A stretch of DNA of 64,000 bases, from the NCBI GenBank assembly GCA_008802785.1, contig VUYT01000003.1:124001-188000 (forward strand). The letters are read 5' to 3'. Numbering within the stretch: position 1 is the first letter of the stretch; each line of letters begins with the position of its first letter. Shown one piece after another: positions 46,609-58,870 of the stretch. The translations under genes and the position numbers were made by a program. The stretch is from Symmetrospora coprosmae. Lineage: Eukaryota > Basidiomycota > Cystobasidiomycetes > Symmetrosporaceae. The notes beneath the pieces are model-generated. The model made no database searches and was not told the origin of the DNA. It saw nothing but the letters and a program-made list of their open reading frames with translations.

Positions 46609-49600
46609 ATGCGCAAGAAGCAGGACAAGAATGCGCTCGAGGTGGACCTGCCCCAGCAGCATGCAACGGGAAAGGGAGGCAAGAAGGCGTTCGCAAAGGT
46701 GCGCGCAGTTCCGCCCGGATCAGGGCGTGACGCCCTCGAGTACGGCAATGGAAGGGCAAGCAGCTGATAGAGGATGGACCAACCAATGGATGCACACGCC
46801 CCCTGCTAGGCCGACTGGAAGGAAGGCTTCAAGAAGAAGCAGGGTGAGTGGCCCTGGTCTCTGTGGAGGCTGACCTCGGGGACGGGATCCCCATGTGGCT
46901 GGCGAGGCTGACGTTCCCATCTGCGCACGCGAGCACAGTCGGAGTGTCGGACATGACGCTCCTCTCGACCATCTCGAACGACTCGGTCAACGATAATCTC
47001 CAGAAGCGCTTCGAAAATGCCGAGATCTACGTGGGTGTGGCGTGGGCGCCGGTCCCATGTCTGACAAAGCCTCGCTAACAAGCAACCCCACCTCTAACAC
47101 GCGCGCATGCGTGCATTCACCACAGACCTACATCGGGCACGTCCTCATCTCGGTCAACCCGTTCCGGATGCTCCCCATCTACACGGACGACGTCCTGCAC
47201 TCGTACCGCGGCAAGAACCGCCTCGAGATGCCCCCGCACGTCTACGCGATCGCAGAGTCGGCATACCACGCTATGGTCTCGTACAAGGAGAACCAGTGCG
47301 TCATCATCTCGGGCGAGTCGGGAGCGGGCAAGACAGAGGCCGCAAAGCGCATCATGCAGTACATTGCCGCCGTCGCCAGCGAGAGTGCAGGAGCCAGCGG
47401 CTCGGCGGGCGGAGGCATTGGCAGCATCAAGGACATGGTTCTCGCTACCAACCCGCTACTCGAGAGCTTTGGAAATGCCAAGACGCTCAGAAACAACAAC
47501 TCGAGTCGGTTCGGTAAATACCTCGAAATCGAATTCAATGCTCAGGGCGCGCCCGTCGGAGCGGCAGTCACAAACTATCTACTCGAGAAGGTGGGCGGCA
47601 CTGTTTCTTTGAGGCGAGAGCACGCGCGGTCTGACCCCCTGCCTGTCTCACTCATAGGGCCGAGTCGTGGGGCAGATTACGAACGAGCGGAACTTCCACA
47701 TCTTCTACCAGCTCACAAAGGGCGCGTCTGCCGCTCAGAAAGAGACGCTCGGTCTATCCGGGCCCGCGTCGTACGCATACACGGCCAAGTCAAACTGTCT
47801 CGATGTCCCCGGGATCGACGACGTCGCAGAGTGGCAGGAAAACCTGCAGGCCATGCGCACGATCGGCATCACGGACGCCGAGCAGGCCGACATCCTCCGC
47901 GCGCTCGCCATCATCCTGTGGCTCGGCAACGTCACGTTCCGCGAGAACGCCGAGGGCAACTCGAGCATCGCCGATGCGTCCGTCCCGGAATTTGTTGCGT
48001 ACCTCATGGAGGTCGACGTCGGCGCCGTCAACAAGGCGCTCACGAGCCGTGTGATGGAGACGCAGCGGGGCTTCGGCGGCGCGGGAGGCAGGAGGGGATC
48101 GGTGTACGAGGTCCCGCTCAACCCGGCGCAGGCAGCTGCGGCTCGAGACGCCCTCGCAAAGGCCATCTACTCGAACCTCTTTGACTGGATCGTCGAGCGG
48201 GTGAATCGCTCCATGAAAGCAAAGGCGGCTTCGGAACTCGTGATTGGTGTCCTCGACATCTACGGCTTTGAGATCTTGTGCGCCAGCTCTCCTTTGCGCG
48301 CAAAGGATTGCCCCAGCTGACCTTGTATACCCGTCCACGACTTCGCATGTCCTCAGCCAGGACAACTCGTTCGAGCAGCTGTGCATCAACTACGTCAACG
48401 AAAAGCTGCAGCAGATCTTCATCGAGCTGACGCTCAAGACGGAGCAGGAGGAGTACGTCCGCGAGCAGATCAAGTGGACCCCGATCCAGTATTTCAACAA
48501 CAAGATTGTCTGCGACCTGATTGAGGAGAAGAAGCCTCCTGGCATCTTTGCGGCACTCAACGACGCCTGCGCCACTGCGCACGCGGACCCTTCTGCCGCT
48601 GATAATTCGTTTGTGCAGAGGCTGGGCTCGCTTTCGTCTCACCCGGTGAGTGCTGCTCTTCCGTCGATACGTATGTACACTACTCACGCCCTACATTCAT
48701 GCCCGTGTGTCACTCCGCAGCAATTCGAGAACCGAGGAGGCAAGTTCATCGTCAAGCACTACGCCGGAGACGTCACGTACAACATTTCTGGGATGACAGA
48801 CAAGAACAAGGATGTCCTGAACAAAGACCTCCTGGACCTCGTTGTCGGAAGCGCGAATCCCTTCCTACAGGGCCTCTTTCCTGATCGACCCGACCCGACG
48901 TCCAAGAAGCGGCCGCCGACTCAGGGCGACAAGATCAAGTCTTCCGCCAATGCGCTGGTCGACAAGCTCATGCGCTCTCAGCCCTCGTACATCCGGACCA
49001 TCAAGCCAAACCAGAACAAGAGCGCATCCGAGTACGACACAAAGGCCATCCTGCACCAGATCAAGTATCTCGGTCTCCAGGAGAATATCCGCGTGCGCCG
49101 AGCGGGCTTTGCGTACCGAAACACGTTCGAAAAGATGGTCGAACGCTTCTACCTGCTGTCGCCTGCCACCTCGTACGCGGGCGACTACATCTGGCAGGGA
49201 GACTCCAAGTCCGGGTGCGAGCGCATCCTCAAGGACACGGGCATCGCAAAGGAGGAATGGCAGATGGGCGTGACGAAAGCATTCATCAAGAACCCAGAGA
49301 CGCTGTTTGCGCTCGAGACGATGCGCGACCGGTACTGGCACAACATGGCGGCGCGCATCCAGCGCGCGTGGCGCAACTACCTGCGGTACCGGAACGAGTG
49401 TGCGCGGCGCATCCAGCGGTTCTGGATGAACAAGAAGGAAGGCCTGCAGTATGTCCGCCTGCGTGACTACGGGCACCAGGTCCTCGCCGGCCGCAAGGAG
49501 CGCCGCAGGTACAGCCTCGTCAGCATGCGCCAGTTCAGGGGAGACTACCTCGATGTGGGCGGCAAGTCTGCCTTTGGCCAGGCGCTCCGGCAGGCGTGCA

Positions 49601-51072
49601 CCATGGGCGGGTCGGAGACGGTTGCGTTCAGCATGCGAGGCGAGGTGCTCGTCTCGAAACTTGCGAGGTCAAGCAAGCCGAGTCCGAGGTTTATCATTCT
49701 TGTGGGTACTGTTCGTTTCACGTCTCCAGAGTACGCTCAAGATGACTGACAGGGACTGTTCACACTGCAGACGAACGGAGCCATTTACATCCTCGTCTCG
49801 CAGCTGGTGCAAGGCCGTCCTAGCACAACCCTGGAACGTAAGATCCCGCTCACGACCATCACGTCTGTCGGCATGTCTAGCTTGCGGGACGACTGGATCG
49901 CTCTCAACACTCGTGCGAGCGAAGAAGGCGACCCCGTCATCTGGTGTGTTTTCAAGACGGAATTTGTCGCGCATCTGCAGCAGCAGACGAACGGCGCCGT
50001 CACCGTGCTCATCGGTCCTACCGTCGAGTACGCCAAGAAGAAGGACAAGAAAGCCGTCATCAAATTCATCAAGGACGAGAGCGTGCAGCGCAACGACGTC
50101 TACAAGTCCCACGAGGTTCGCGTCGGCTCTGGCGAGCCGGCCACAAGCGTCTCGAATCCGCCTGCAAGGCGCAAGGCAGGTGCGGTCCGCCCCGTCACGC
50201 AGGGGAAGCTGTTGCGTCCGGGAGGGCCGGGCAAAGCCCCCGCTGGCGCGGCCCGAGCAGTGCCAAAGCCAAAGCCAAAGCCGACGCCGCAAACACTGCC
50301 ATCGGGCAACCTGCCGGCACCTCCACCGCCTCCGCCGACTTTCGCTGCGGCCGCACCAGCACCAACGAACGGGCAGGCGAATGGTGTTCGCGTCCCACCC
50401 GCTCCCAAGGTCCCAGGCATCGCAGCAGGTATCCCGAAAGCGGCCGTGCAAGCCCCGCAACCTCCGAGAGCTCCCACAGCACCGGCTGCTGCGATCGCGA
50501 AGCCATCCACAGGTGCTGGTCGTGCTCCACCTCCCCCGCCTGGACGCCCGGCTGCCCCGCCTCCGGTAAGCAGGCATACCGCTCCAAGCAGTATTAGTAG
50601 TGTTGCTGATGTAGACTGCTTGCAGGCCCCTTCAAAGCCCAAGTGGAAGGTTCTGTACGACTTCGCGACGCAAGAAGCAGGTGAAATGGCGCTCGTCAAG
50701 GACGAGCTGGTCGAGGTGGAGCAGAAGGACGAGAACGAGCCGAGCGGGTGGTGGTTGGTCAAGAAGAACGGCAAGACTGGGTGGGCGCCATCGAACTACT
50801 TGAAGGAGGTGCCAGCGGCACGCGCAGCGCCTCCACCTGCGCCGGCGAAGAGAGCGCCTCCGCCGCCAGGCGCGCCTGCAGCCAATGCGAACGGCCGCGC
50901 CGCACCGCCAATGCTGAAGCCCAAGCCGGGAGGATCTGGTCAGACGTCAGGGACGGCTACCCCGACTTCGAATGCGGGTGGAGCTGCAAAGGGCAAGTTT
51001 GGCGGAGGAGAAGCAAGACCACCTGCTGCGAATGACTTGCAGGCTGCCATCGCTCGAAGGGCACAGCGCTGA
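46609..51072 (+). CDS. Class I myosin (Myo3/5-type)
   Basis: An actin motor for endocytosis and polarised growth. Nine exons sum to 3813 bp, or 1270 aa; introns are 46699-46809, 46844-46938, 47031-47125, 47591-47657, 48278-48356, 48646-48720, 49702-49770 and 50566-50625. The motor has P-loop GESGAGKT, switch [11 protein letters not shown] and switch II DIYGFE. The TEDS-site serine lies in [10 protein letters not shown], where PAK-type kinases phosphorylate fungal class I myosins. The neck has two IQ-like motifs ([29 protein letters not shown]). A TH1 basic domain, a Pro-rich TH2 and one SH3 domain ([26 protein letters not shown]) follow. The protein ends just after a short helix ([11 protein letters not shown]) with no acidic Arp2/3-activating tail. 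Only 111 bp separate it from the next gene's stop. Confidence 0.95.
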
Positions 51073-51183
51073 TGCCGGCGCGAATACAATCAGGCACCAT
51101 CGTAGTATGGAACAGAAATTGCGAAGCTACACTTGTTGTCTGTAGACACGACGCAACGACACTAGATATATCCCTGAATGCAG

Positions 51184-52377
51184 CTACAGGAGCTGCAGCG
51201 ACTCGCCACTTTCGAGAGCGCGCACTTGTGTCACATCGCCCAGGTATGCCTGCACGCTCTCTGGCGTCTCGCGCTTCCGCTGAAGAACTTTACCAATGAG
51301 TCCTTCCTTTGTCTTCAGCTCGTCGTGCGTGCGGATGTAGTACTTGGGCTTGAGCGCCTTGACAATCCCTTCTGCGCTACCCTGCACGCCAAGGTTGACC
51401 TTGCCCATTAGGGGGATGGTGATTAGGTCGAAGGTATGCAAGAGTGCCAAACATGTGTGTGATGGAAGGCAGTCTAACGCTGCGATTGTCTTGCTGAGAG
51501 ATGAGGTAGGAAGCCCATGCGGGCTGTACAGCAAGGAGTACGTGTGTTGGTCGGCATCCGCGCCGGCAGAGACAGTGAAGGTGAGCAGAGTGAGGCCGTG
51601 CAATCTGATCAAAGTGTTTGAATGAGGTGAGTGCGCCCTCGGGTATCGGGAATTGGCAGGCCGAACGCACTGATTGCCAGCCGGATCCAGCCAGTCATCC
51701 GTTGGGATGTACAACACCGCGACGTCGGCAGGCGCATGCCCGGCAGCAGGATTCTTTGCGCGCTGAGCGAGATCTGCTAGGGTGTCTGGCAGCGGGTCGG
51801 ACTTTGCGCTGTGTACCCGGAACGGGATGACCTCGCTGTCAAAGATCCTCCACTTGTCAACTCGAGCTTTGGCCTGAGGATGGCCAAAAACGGGGATAGC
51901 CTTGTTCGGGGCTGTGCGCAGTTCTTGCTCGTTCGCATGATCGGTGAAGCCGTGCGTGAGGAGGATGGCGTCTATCTGGCCATGCTCCAGCCCTGCTTGA
52001 AGCTCAGCGAGGTTAGCGTATGCAGGAGGGACGACGTGAGTCTGGCGGCTGAAGAGAGGGAAATAGTCGACTTGGGGGCCTGTAAAATTCACCGCAAGAG
52101 TCGCCGTGGGCATGCGTTAGTGCAAGGTGTTAGGGTGCAGGTTTGTACTGCCGGCCCTGAGGATCCGCCACGATTAGGCAGTTGGGAGCTCACCCGCGAG
52201 CCATGGGTCCACGACGAGATGGAAGGGCGTCTCATCTTCTGCGCGCTTGAATGAGATCAGCCAGCTCGTGTCGTCATTCAAGCTTTTCGGTGAAAGCGTA
52301 GGTGGTCAGCTACATTTGAGCACCGCGCAGATGTTCGAAGGTGGCGCGACTGACTGCGTGGCCGTTATTGACGCCAT
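51184..52377 (-). CDS. Metallo-beta-lactamase-fold protein
   Basis: Three exons (52377-52355, 52282-52194 and 52079-51184) sum to 1008 bp, or 335 aa. The start MASITAT followed by LN(D)DTSWLISF is reached by a 72-bp intron with a GTCAGT donor. The metal motif is THGFTDH, where the canonical HxHxDH has Phe in the second His place, so the zinc site is changed. An acidic residue in IPTDDWLDP and a late THDE could supply other ligands. Fungal members of this family are often annotated only as MBL-like hydrolases. Activity and substrate are unknown. Confidence 0.6.
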
Positions 52378-52604
52378 GCCGTCTCTGGAGTAAGTGCGTT
52401 GAAGATGGTCCACACAGATTGGTGTAAACGTCCGCGTCCGAGAGCGATGCGACGTGTTGGCTGTGAAGCAACAGGTCCGAGGTCAACATCGGGAGAGCCT
52501 TTGAGGGCCATTGCAATGGGAAGCGATTCTCCCTCAACAACATGACTGATGCGAGCACTAACGACTGACTGCGGTCACTGCAGAGATCTCTGTCAACGTA
52601 TCAT

Positions 52605-55600
52605 CATCGCCTCCTTCTGTTCGTAGCGGTCGAGCGATTGAAGCCTGCGGGTGTGCGCGATCCAGGTCAATCCAATTGTCTGCAGGAGACAGCAAGTCAT
52701 GCTACGCACCTCCAAACGTCTTGCCGTCCTCTTCGTCCGAGTCCGAATCAATCGTAATGGCTTCCGCCGCTCTGCCTGTGCGTGCAGGCTGGCGGGCTGT
52801 GCTTGCTGGACGGGACGACCCCGAGGACTGGTCGAGTTCGTCCTCCTCCTCTTCTTCCTCTGACTCGACAGCCTGCTTTCGGCTGTTCTTGCCGCCAGCT
52901 TTCGGCTTTGCTTTTGCTTGCGACGCTTTGCCCTTACTGGTCCCGTTGCCGGCCCTGTTGGTTCCCTGCATGGGCATCTCCATCTCCACTGAATCGTCGC
53001 TGTCTTCGTCCTTCTTGTTGCTCCGAGCGCGATGTCCTCGTGCAGCATCTTCGTTACCACGGCCGTAGCTCTCGCTCAGGCCGTAGCCCATCGGCTCATG
53101 CACGACGAGCGGGACATCGGCCCGCTGGCTCCGCTGCTGGCGAGCGGCTGCTGCACCACCATTGGCTTGTACGGAGTTCTTCGGCCTGAACGCCTTGAAA
53201 TTGGGCATTCCCGCGTACTTTGGGTCGATGGCGCGAGAAGCAGCGTTCTTCGCGGCTCGTGCGGCCGAAGGCTGCCTGCACATCTGGACGAATTTGACTT
53301 GGAAGAAGGTGGCATTGTCGTCCGGCTTCCAATCGCCCCTCCCATCGTCGTCATCGTCGCCGTCGCCCCCTACGCGCTCATTCATTTCCTCCTGGAACAC
53401 GTCCCGCTCGTTCCAGCCCATCCTCTTGGACTCGGCCGCGACGGGCTTCTTAATCTTGAGCCGGTTGAACTCCTCGTTGAAGCCAGCCTCGGCAGGGTTA
53501 ACTCGGCGCTTGCCCGTGTCGACTTGCAGATATCGGGCCCGCTGCGTCTCTGCCGCCTTCTGCTGTTCAGCCGCTGCTGCTGCTGCCAGACTCGCTTTAG
53601 TCGGTTTCTTGCCGGTAGCGGTGCTAGCAGGGGGCGCGGCAGAAGCAGCAGCTCGCTTCTTGGTTGCCTTTTGTGTCGCCTCCCTTGCGGCATTCTCCTC
53701 CTCGCTGTCTGGTACGACATCGGTAATGGTCCTCTTCGACTTTGGCTGGCTCTTGCGGCTAGTCGCCTGGGATGTACCACCCTCGTCGGCCCCATCTTCC
53801 TCCTCTGCAATGCCATCAAGCGCTTTCGCAGTCGCTTCCGCCTCTTTTGCCTCGCGCTGCTTGCGGAGTCGTTCAGACACCTGCGATGTTGCGCTCTCGA
53901 CATCCGGGTCGAACGATTTGAACTTCTTGGTTGGCGGTGCGGCCTCATCGTCCTCGTCACCGGCGTCGTCACCGAACCCGTACTCGCTGCCTGCAAGCTG
54001 CGTAGCTGGCTGCGAGCCATCCTGCTGGGAGGTGCCTGCGCCGTCGGTGCGCACTCTGCGCTTGAGGTTTGCGTACTTGCTGTCTGACCGGACGGGCAGC
54101 TGCGCCCTGCTCTGCCCCGGGGGCGGCATGCTCGTCCCGCTGCCGAAAGTGTTGCCGTCCATCGCCATGCTTGAGCCACCCTGCGTGTCGCCGCGGCGGA
54201 GTTGACTCGTGCCGGGGGCTTGCGTAGCTCCGCCATTTGCGGCTGATACTACAGGTGTTACATCCGCGAAAAGATCCTCGAAGATGTCGACGGGCCCGCG
54301 GCCTGCCAGTCGACGGGGCTGTTGGTCCGAACAGGCAGCAGTCAGTTTGCCTGTCACATCACAGTCCAGCCTGTACGGGCCGTGCACACCTTCTTGTTGA
54401 CGCGGTTGACCTCCTCAGCCGGCGGCTCGACCTGCTGTCGCTTAGGTGCAGGTACATGCACGTCATCGGGGTTGGTCCCCGGATACGAGATATCCGCAGT
54501 GGCCGTGGGTGCAGGAAGTGCGGCTGTCCCAGACGCTCCTGCCGGGTTCGTGCCAGCGGGAAGCGTTCCTGTCGAGCATTGATATCAGCTTGCTTATCTT
54601 CTTGACCACATTGGGAGGCTGGGCGGTACCGCATTCACCCTCCACTGCAGTCGCAGGACCTGTGACTCTGCCTCCGACCTTGGTGATCCTCTCCACGCGC
54701 TGAATGGCTTGCATGACATCCCGTGTATCGATAACGGCTCGGATGTCGGTGCTACGCCACAAGAAACGGCAAGGACTGCATTAGCGTCGCCTGGGTTTAC
54801 CGAGCCTATGAGTCCGCGTAGCCTCACCGCTGAATAGCCGCGTTGAGCATCTCCGCCTCCGCGGCGGTGTTGACCGTGCCGCCGAGAGGTACAGCCAGAT
54901 AGACGGGATCGTCCTTCTTGATGTCGTTGGCCGCTCGAAAGGCTTGTATCTCCGGCACGAGGGCATCCGCCGAAGCGACAGCTGGCTTGAGGTATTTGGC
55001 TTGTCCCGACAGCAGCATGGCTTGCTGGTTTGGGTCCTGGCAAGAGCAGCGGAGAAAGCATATCAGATGAGGCGCGACATCAAGCAGACAGGGACGACCC
55101 ACCATTGAAAAATCGACGAAGCCACATCCTTGGAATAGACGATGCCGCGCTCGAACGGGCTTCCAGATCTCCTTCTCTGCCTCGTTCGAATCCTTGCCCT
55201 CGATGGGCGGGAAGTAATCGCTCTCGTCCGGCCACCCCGCTTGCCAATTTGCCTCGAGTTTGCTGCGTGTAGCATCCTCCTGGCGAGCACCTGCGGCAAT
55301 GAGCGCGTCGAGCCAAGCCGTATGCACGATGGACATGCCGTAGCACGCGGCGACAAACTGCGGGACCGTCCCTTCCCGCTGCAGCTTGGGCACAATCATG
55401 TGGGTGTGTGACTTGGTGGGCAGCTCGATGCCAGTGCCAACGGAGAAGGTGATGCCTAGCATGGCGCATCCTTTCTGGATCTCTTCGAGGTCGCGCTTCT
55501 TGACCATGCGGAGATAGACATGCAGCGGCGCCCAGACGATCCTGCGATGCATCAAGGCATCCCAGACTTCAGTTCGTACACGTCCACGGTGTGCCTGCAA

Positions 55601-56135
55601 CTGAGTTAGAGCCCGCCACGCACTCAATGTAGCTCTCTGCGCCTGCATACGTCTGCACTCTGTCGCCACTCTTGAGGCTGTACCTCCCGCCATTGACGAG
55701 CTCGAGCGGCTCTGCGCCCTGCCTGTGGACGACAATGTGCTTGTTCTCCTGGTGGTTGACAACCTCGAGCGCGTGCGTGGGCGTCTCGCTCGAGAACCCT
55801 GCTGCTGTTGCTGCATCCGCGGGGCTGATCTGGGTATCCTTTGGCAGGACGCTCTCGACGATGAGGCTCAGCGCGGCTTCCTTCCTTCCGTGCTTCTTCA
55901 GATTTAGGTAGAAGTCGAATACGCTGTCTGCGCTCCTCGCTGCGCTGTACTGCTTGCCCGGTCGCAGCCAGTATCGCGGCTCCAGCGGGTCCAGGGCGTC
56001 GGCTACGTGCACACCGAGCACGGATCAGCTTCGCTTCGACACGCAGGCATCGCACCGCATAGCAGACGAGCAATCACCCTTGCCGATGGAGATGCCCGAC
56101 GCTCCACCCGCCGCCGGCGAGTAGATCTGCCACAT
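52605..56135 (-). CDS. NBS1: NBS1/nibrin-like subunit of the Mre11-Rad50 complex
   Basis: The regulatory subunit of the MRN/MRX DNA double-strand-break complex, which recruits Tel1/ATM. Eight exons sum to 3027 bp, or 1008 aa; introns are 56003-56077, 55542-55623, 55037-55102, 54752-54827, 54569-54638, 54319-54389 and 52646-52709. An N-terminal FHA domain (MWQIYSP..., YWLRPGK, LKSGDRVQTYAGAESYI, IVWAPLHVYL) is followed by a BRCT-type region (AMLGITFSVG, THMIVPKL, IVHTAWLDAL). A long, charged, disordered part carries the Mre11-binding-type motif FNEEFNRLKIKKP and NATFFQVKFVQM. The tail ends TFGGFNRSTATNRRRR. Intron 55037-55102 is in frame and stop-free. Confidence 0.85.
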
Positions 56136-56403
56136 TCGACGATGCAGGAGCTCGCTGCGGTGGACGTGAGGCAGAGACGCGTTCATATCGACAACTCACG
56201 ACAAAGAGCGCAAATGCAAGGCGGAATGACCACAGCGGAAACACCAACTCCATTGCATACCCGTCTACAGAGCACTGACTGAATCCTCTACTCGTCACCG
56301 ACCCCAGAGACCCCAACTGACTGATTGCTGTCACGACATCGTTGGCCATATACCGGCCCCGCCCTCAAATCCCATGGGGGATACTGTCTCCGGCGACCCA
56401 ATC

Positions 56404-58077
56404 CTACAGCTTGCTCTGACGAGCACTGGCTGTGTACGCGACGTTCTTGACCGGGACTGTGACGGGGCTGGCCTTGGTGATTGCTGGAAGCGCTTTGGCG
56501 ATGGCAGCGGCCTCCTCGACAGCTTGAGCAGCAGCCTCAGTAGCAGCTTCAGCAGCAGCCTCAGCCTGCTGTGCGAGTACGATGGTACGGAACAGCGCGC
56601 CTTTCTTTGCGTGCCATCCTGCGAGATCAATACGATCGATGTCGATGGGGAGCACTGCGAGATCTGCAGCCGTCATTTTCTGGACCAAGCGCCTGGTCTT
56701 CCCGTCAAGTCCACGAGGATGATCAATGGCGAAGATCTGTAAAGGATCGGGCGTCAGCGTGCGCACTCGACCTTGACGCGGTATATCCCAAAACGCGGAA
56801 AACGGAATACCAGACGCCGGGCAACCTGACTGACCTTGTACAGGCTCATGAAGCCTTTGAGATCAGCAATGGTGATGTCCTTGCGCCAGACTGCAGGCGG
56901 AAGGAGATCAAAGTTGTCTCCGATGATCTGGGCGGTCGTGAATGGCACGCTGCCGGTTCCAGCATTGACAGGTCCTAGAGTTCCCGCTCCGGTATGCGCG
57001 ATGAGGCACGAGACAACGTAGTCCACCGGTACCTATTGGAATTCTCGTGTCAGCTACGGCGAGAAGAACACATAGGCAATGGCAAGACATGCCACAATCT
57101 GGACCTACCTCGTCAAAGAAGTTCTGATGAGGCTCTTGCTGCGATGCATGCTCGATAGCCTGCGTCTTTGGCAGCATGCTGCACATGATCAGACCGCCCC
57201 ACAGTGGCATGGATGTGTTGTGTGTCCAGAGCGGCTCCGGGTCTGCCATGCTGGGCCACCGGGAATGAAAAAACGCACGGCACGCGTCAGCGACAGACCA
57301 GCAAGACTCCTACTGACCAGACCATACTCACGCAGGTCCAACAACAGCTGGACGGATAATCAGCGTTGGCAGGTTAGGGTAGCGCTGCACGAGCAGGCGC
57401 TCGACAAGATTCTTGGCGTCTGTAGAACAAGGTGTGAGTCTGTCAGATTGGCCACCAAGGAGGCAAGGCAGGCTGTCGCCCTTACATGCATAGCCGTAGT
57501 GCCAGGGAGAGATGTCAAAGGCAGGACCGGTCGACATGAGGGCAGTGAGCTCATCTTCGGGGTTGCTGCCGGCGATCTGGGCTAGGTCTTCTCCGAAGGC
57601 GGCAAGCTGGTGGCTTTGGCTGTACAAAGTTGAGACGAACACGAACCGCTCCAGCTTCGAGCACGACCGTGCGAGTTCCGCGACAGCCAGCACTCCGTAG
57701 ATGTTGGTCGCCGCGAGGTCCTTTGCCTTCTTGCCGAGGCTGATATCCGCGGCGAGGGACATGACGATGTGTGCTTCGTCGCGAATGCGCTGCGCTGTCG
57801 CCTCGTCCATGCCGAGGAGCGGTCCGGCTGCTATGTCGCCGTTGACCGCGACGACGCGTCCGTCCGCTATCATGCGCTGGGCGACGTTAGGCGCGCACTC
57901 GAGCCACGTCTCGTGGAGTCGCTGCTGCTCCTGCCCTGGCTTCGCCCGGACCAGCCCATAGATCCTTTTCACACGGGTGCACCGGAGCAGCTTCTCGGCC
58001 ATGACCATGCCCATGCAGCCGGTGAGGCCCGTGGTGAAGATGACCTTGTCATCGTAGTAAGAGACGAGTGGTGTCAT
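56404..58077 (-). CDS. Stand-alone acyl/thioester reductase-like protein, copy A
   Basis: An NAD(P)-dependent reductase domain of the NAD_binding_4 type, as in fatty acyl-CoA reductases and terminal R domains of NRPS-like enzymes. Five exons (58077-57486, 57419-57332, 57250-57109, 57032-56835 and 56736-56404) sum to 1353 bp, or 450 aa. The dinucleotide motif TGLTGCMG is near the N-terminus. The catalytic YxxxK (YAYAK) is split by intron 57420-57485, and RPAVVGP follows. The C-terminal part (FFDEVPVDYVV, LPPAVW, LAVLPIDIDRIDLAGW) is shared with copies B and C; the extreme tail is Ala-rich. There is no adenylation, carrier or Sterile/FAR_C domain, so the substrate is unclear. It has a TATA box 180 bp upstream. 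Confidence 0.72.
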
Positions 58078-58155
58078 GCCGAGGGATGTTGTCGAGGTGA
58101 TGGGAGTGTATGTAGGTGCAGGCAAGCCCTGTGAGCGAGTGTGGGATGGATGGAA

Positions 58156-58221
58156 GTGGAGTGGAGTGGAGTGGAGTGGAGTGGAGTGGCGTGGAGTGGA
58201 GTGGAGTGGAGTGGAGTGGAG
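58156..58221. repeat. (TGGAG)n pentanucleotide repeat in a 5' leader
   Basis: About twelve units with one imperfect unit, lying between the TATA box and the ATG of reductase copy A, so probably transcribed. Confidence 0.9.
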
Positions 58222-58255
58222 GGAAGGGGAGAGGTGAAGCGGAGACCGTTCCTGA

Positions 58256-58261
58256 TTTATA
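58256..58261 (-). promoter_or_regulatory. TATA box of reductase copy A
   Basis: The minus strand reads CATATAAATC here, 180 bp upstream of the start codon. This is unusual among the promoters seen in this window and suggests regulated expression. Confidence 0.55.
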
Positions 58262-58870
58262 TGTGCTGCCTGTCGGCGAATTATTGGTAGGATGAGAGCA
58301 GGAAGCATCAGCTGAGCGCGTCCCGTCAACGCCTGCAGGGTGAGCGCGGATCCCCTTCCCGCCGGCTGACCAAATATTGTGAAAAAGCCGCCACGTGGGC
58401 GAAGGCTGACCTGACCTTATCTTTCCGCTGCAGGCCCGTACTGCTGACATAAGGCATTGGCTAAGCACCCTGTGCATTCCCGACGCAAATGGCTCAGCTG
58501 CGATTGGCTAGCGATTCGGGCGCTCTTCGCCTTCCGTCAGCTCGCACGAGACGCGTCGCGCGTCCTCCGGCAGGAGGGGATCCGCAGTGAAGCATAGAGA
58601 CGAGCGCCATGCTCAATACCCAATTCTGAAAGCGCAAAGCAAAGAGACGCCTCTTTGATGCCGTCCAGAGAAGGCGGAGATATCAACGCGAGTGCGAGGT
58701 CTTCGCCATTCCCAACCGCCGCCATAGCAGCCGCACGAGTTCAGCACATTGTGGATTGGAACTCAGACATGGGACAATCGCGCTACATATCTTCTCGGAT
58801 CGTCTCTGGGGTCGTCGTTGAACAGCACAAACTAGTCTATTCGTGAAGAAGCGAACGCTTGGTGAGGCAA

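Larger units (their letters stand above)
58078..58870. other. Promoter and leader of reductase copy A
   Basis: It contains a TGGAG repeat and a TATAAA box on the minus strand, then a CAGCGG/GCCACG-type GC-rich region. No gene is seen up to the stop of copy B. Confidence 0.4.

Noticed and set aside
53032-54205. Two plus-strand frames of about 350 residues opposite NBS1
   Set aside because: They are antisense shadows of the charged, disordered NBS1 region; the minus strand carries the conserved motifs and closes in frame.
22466-56135. TEL2 and NBS1 in one window as a functional cluster
   Set aside because: Both bear on Tel1/ATM function, but they are 26 kb apart with unrelated genes between them, so chance linkage is the simpler reading.
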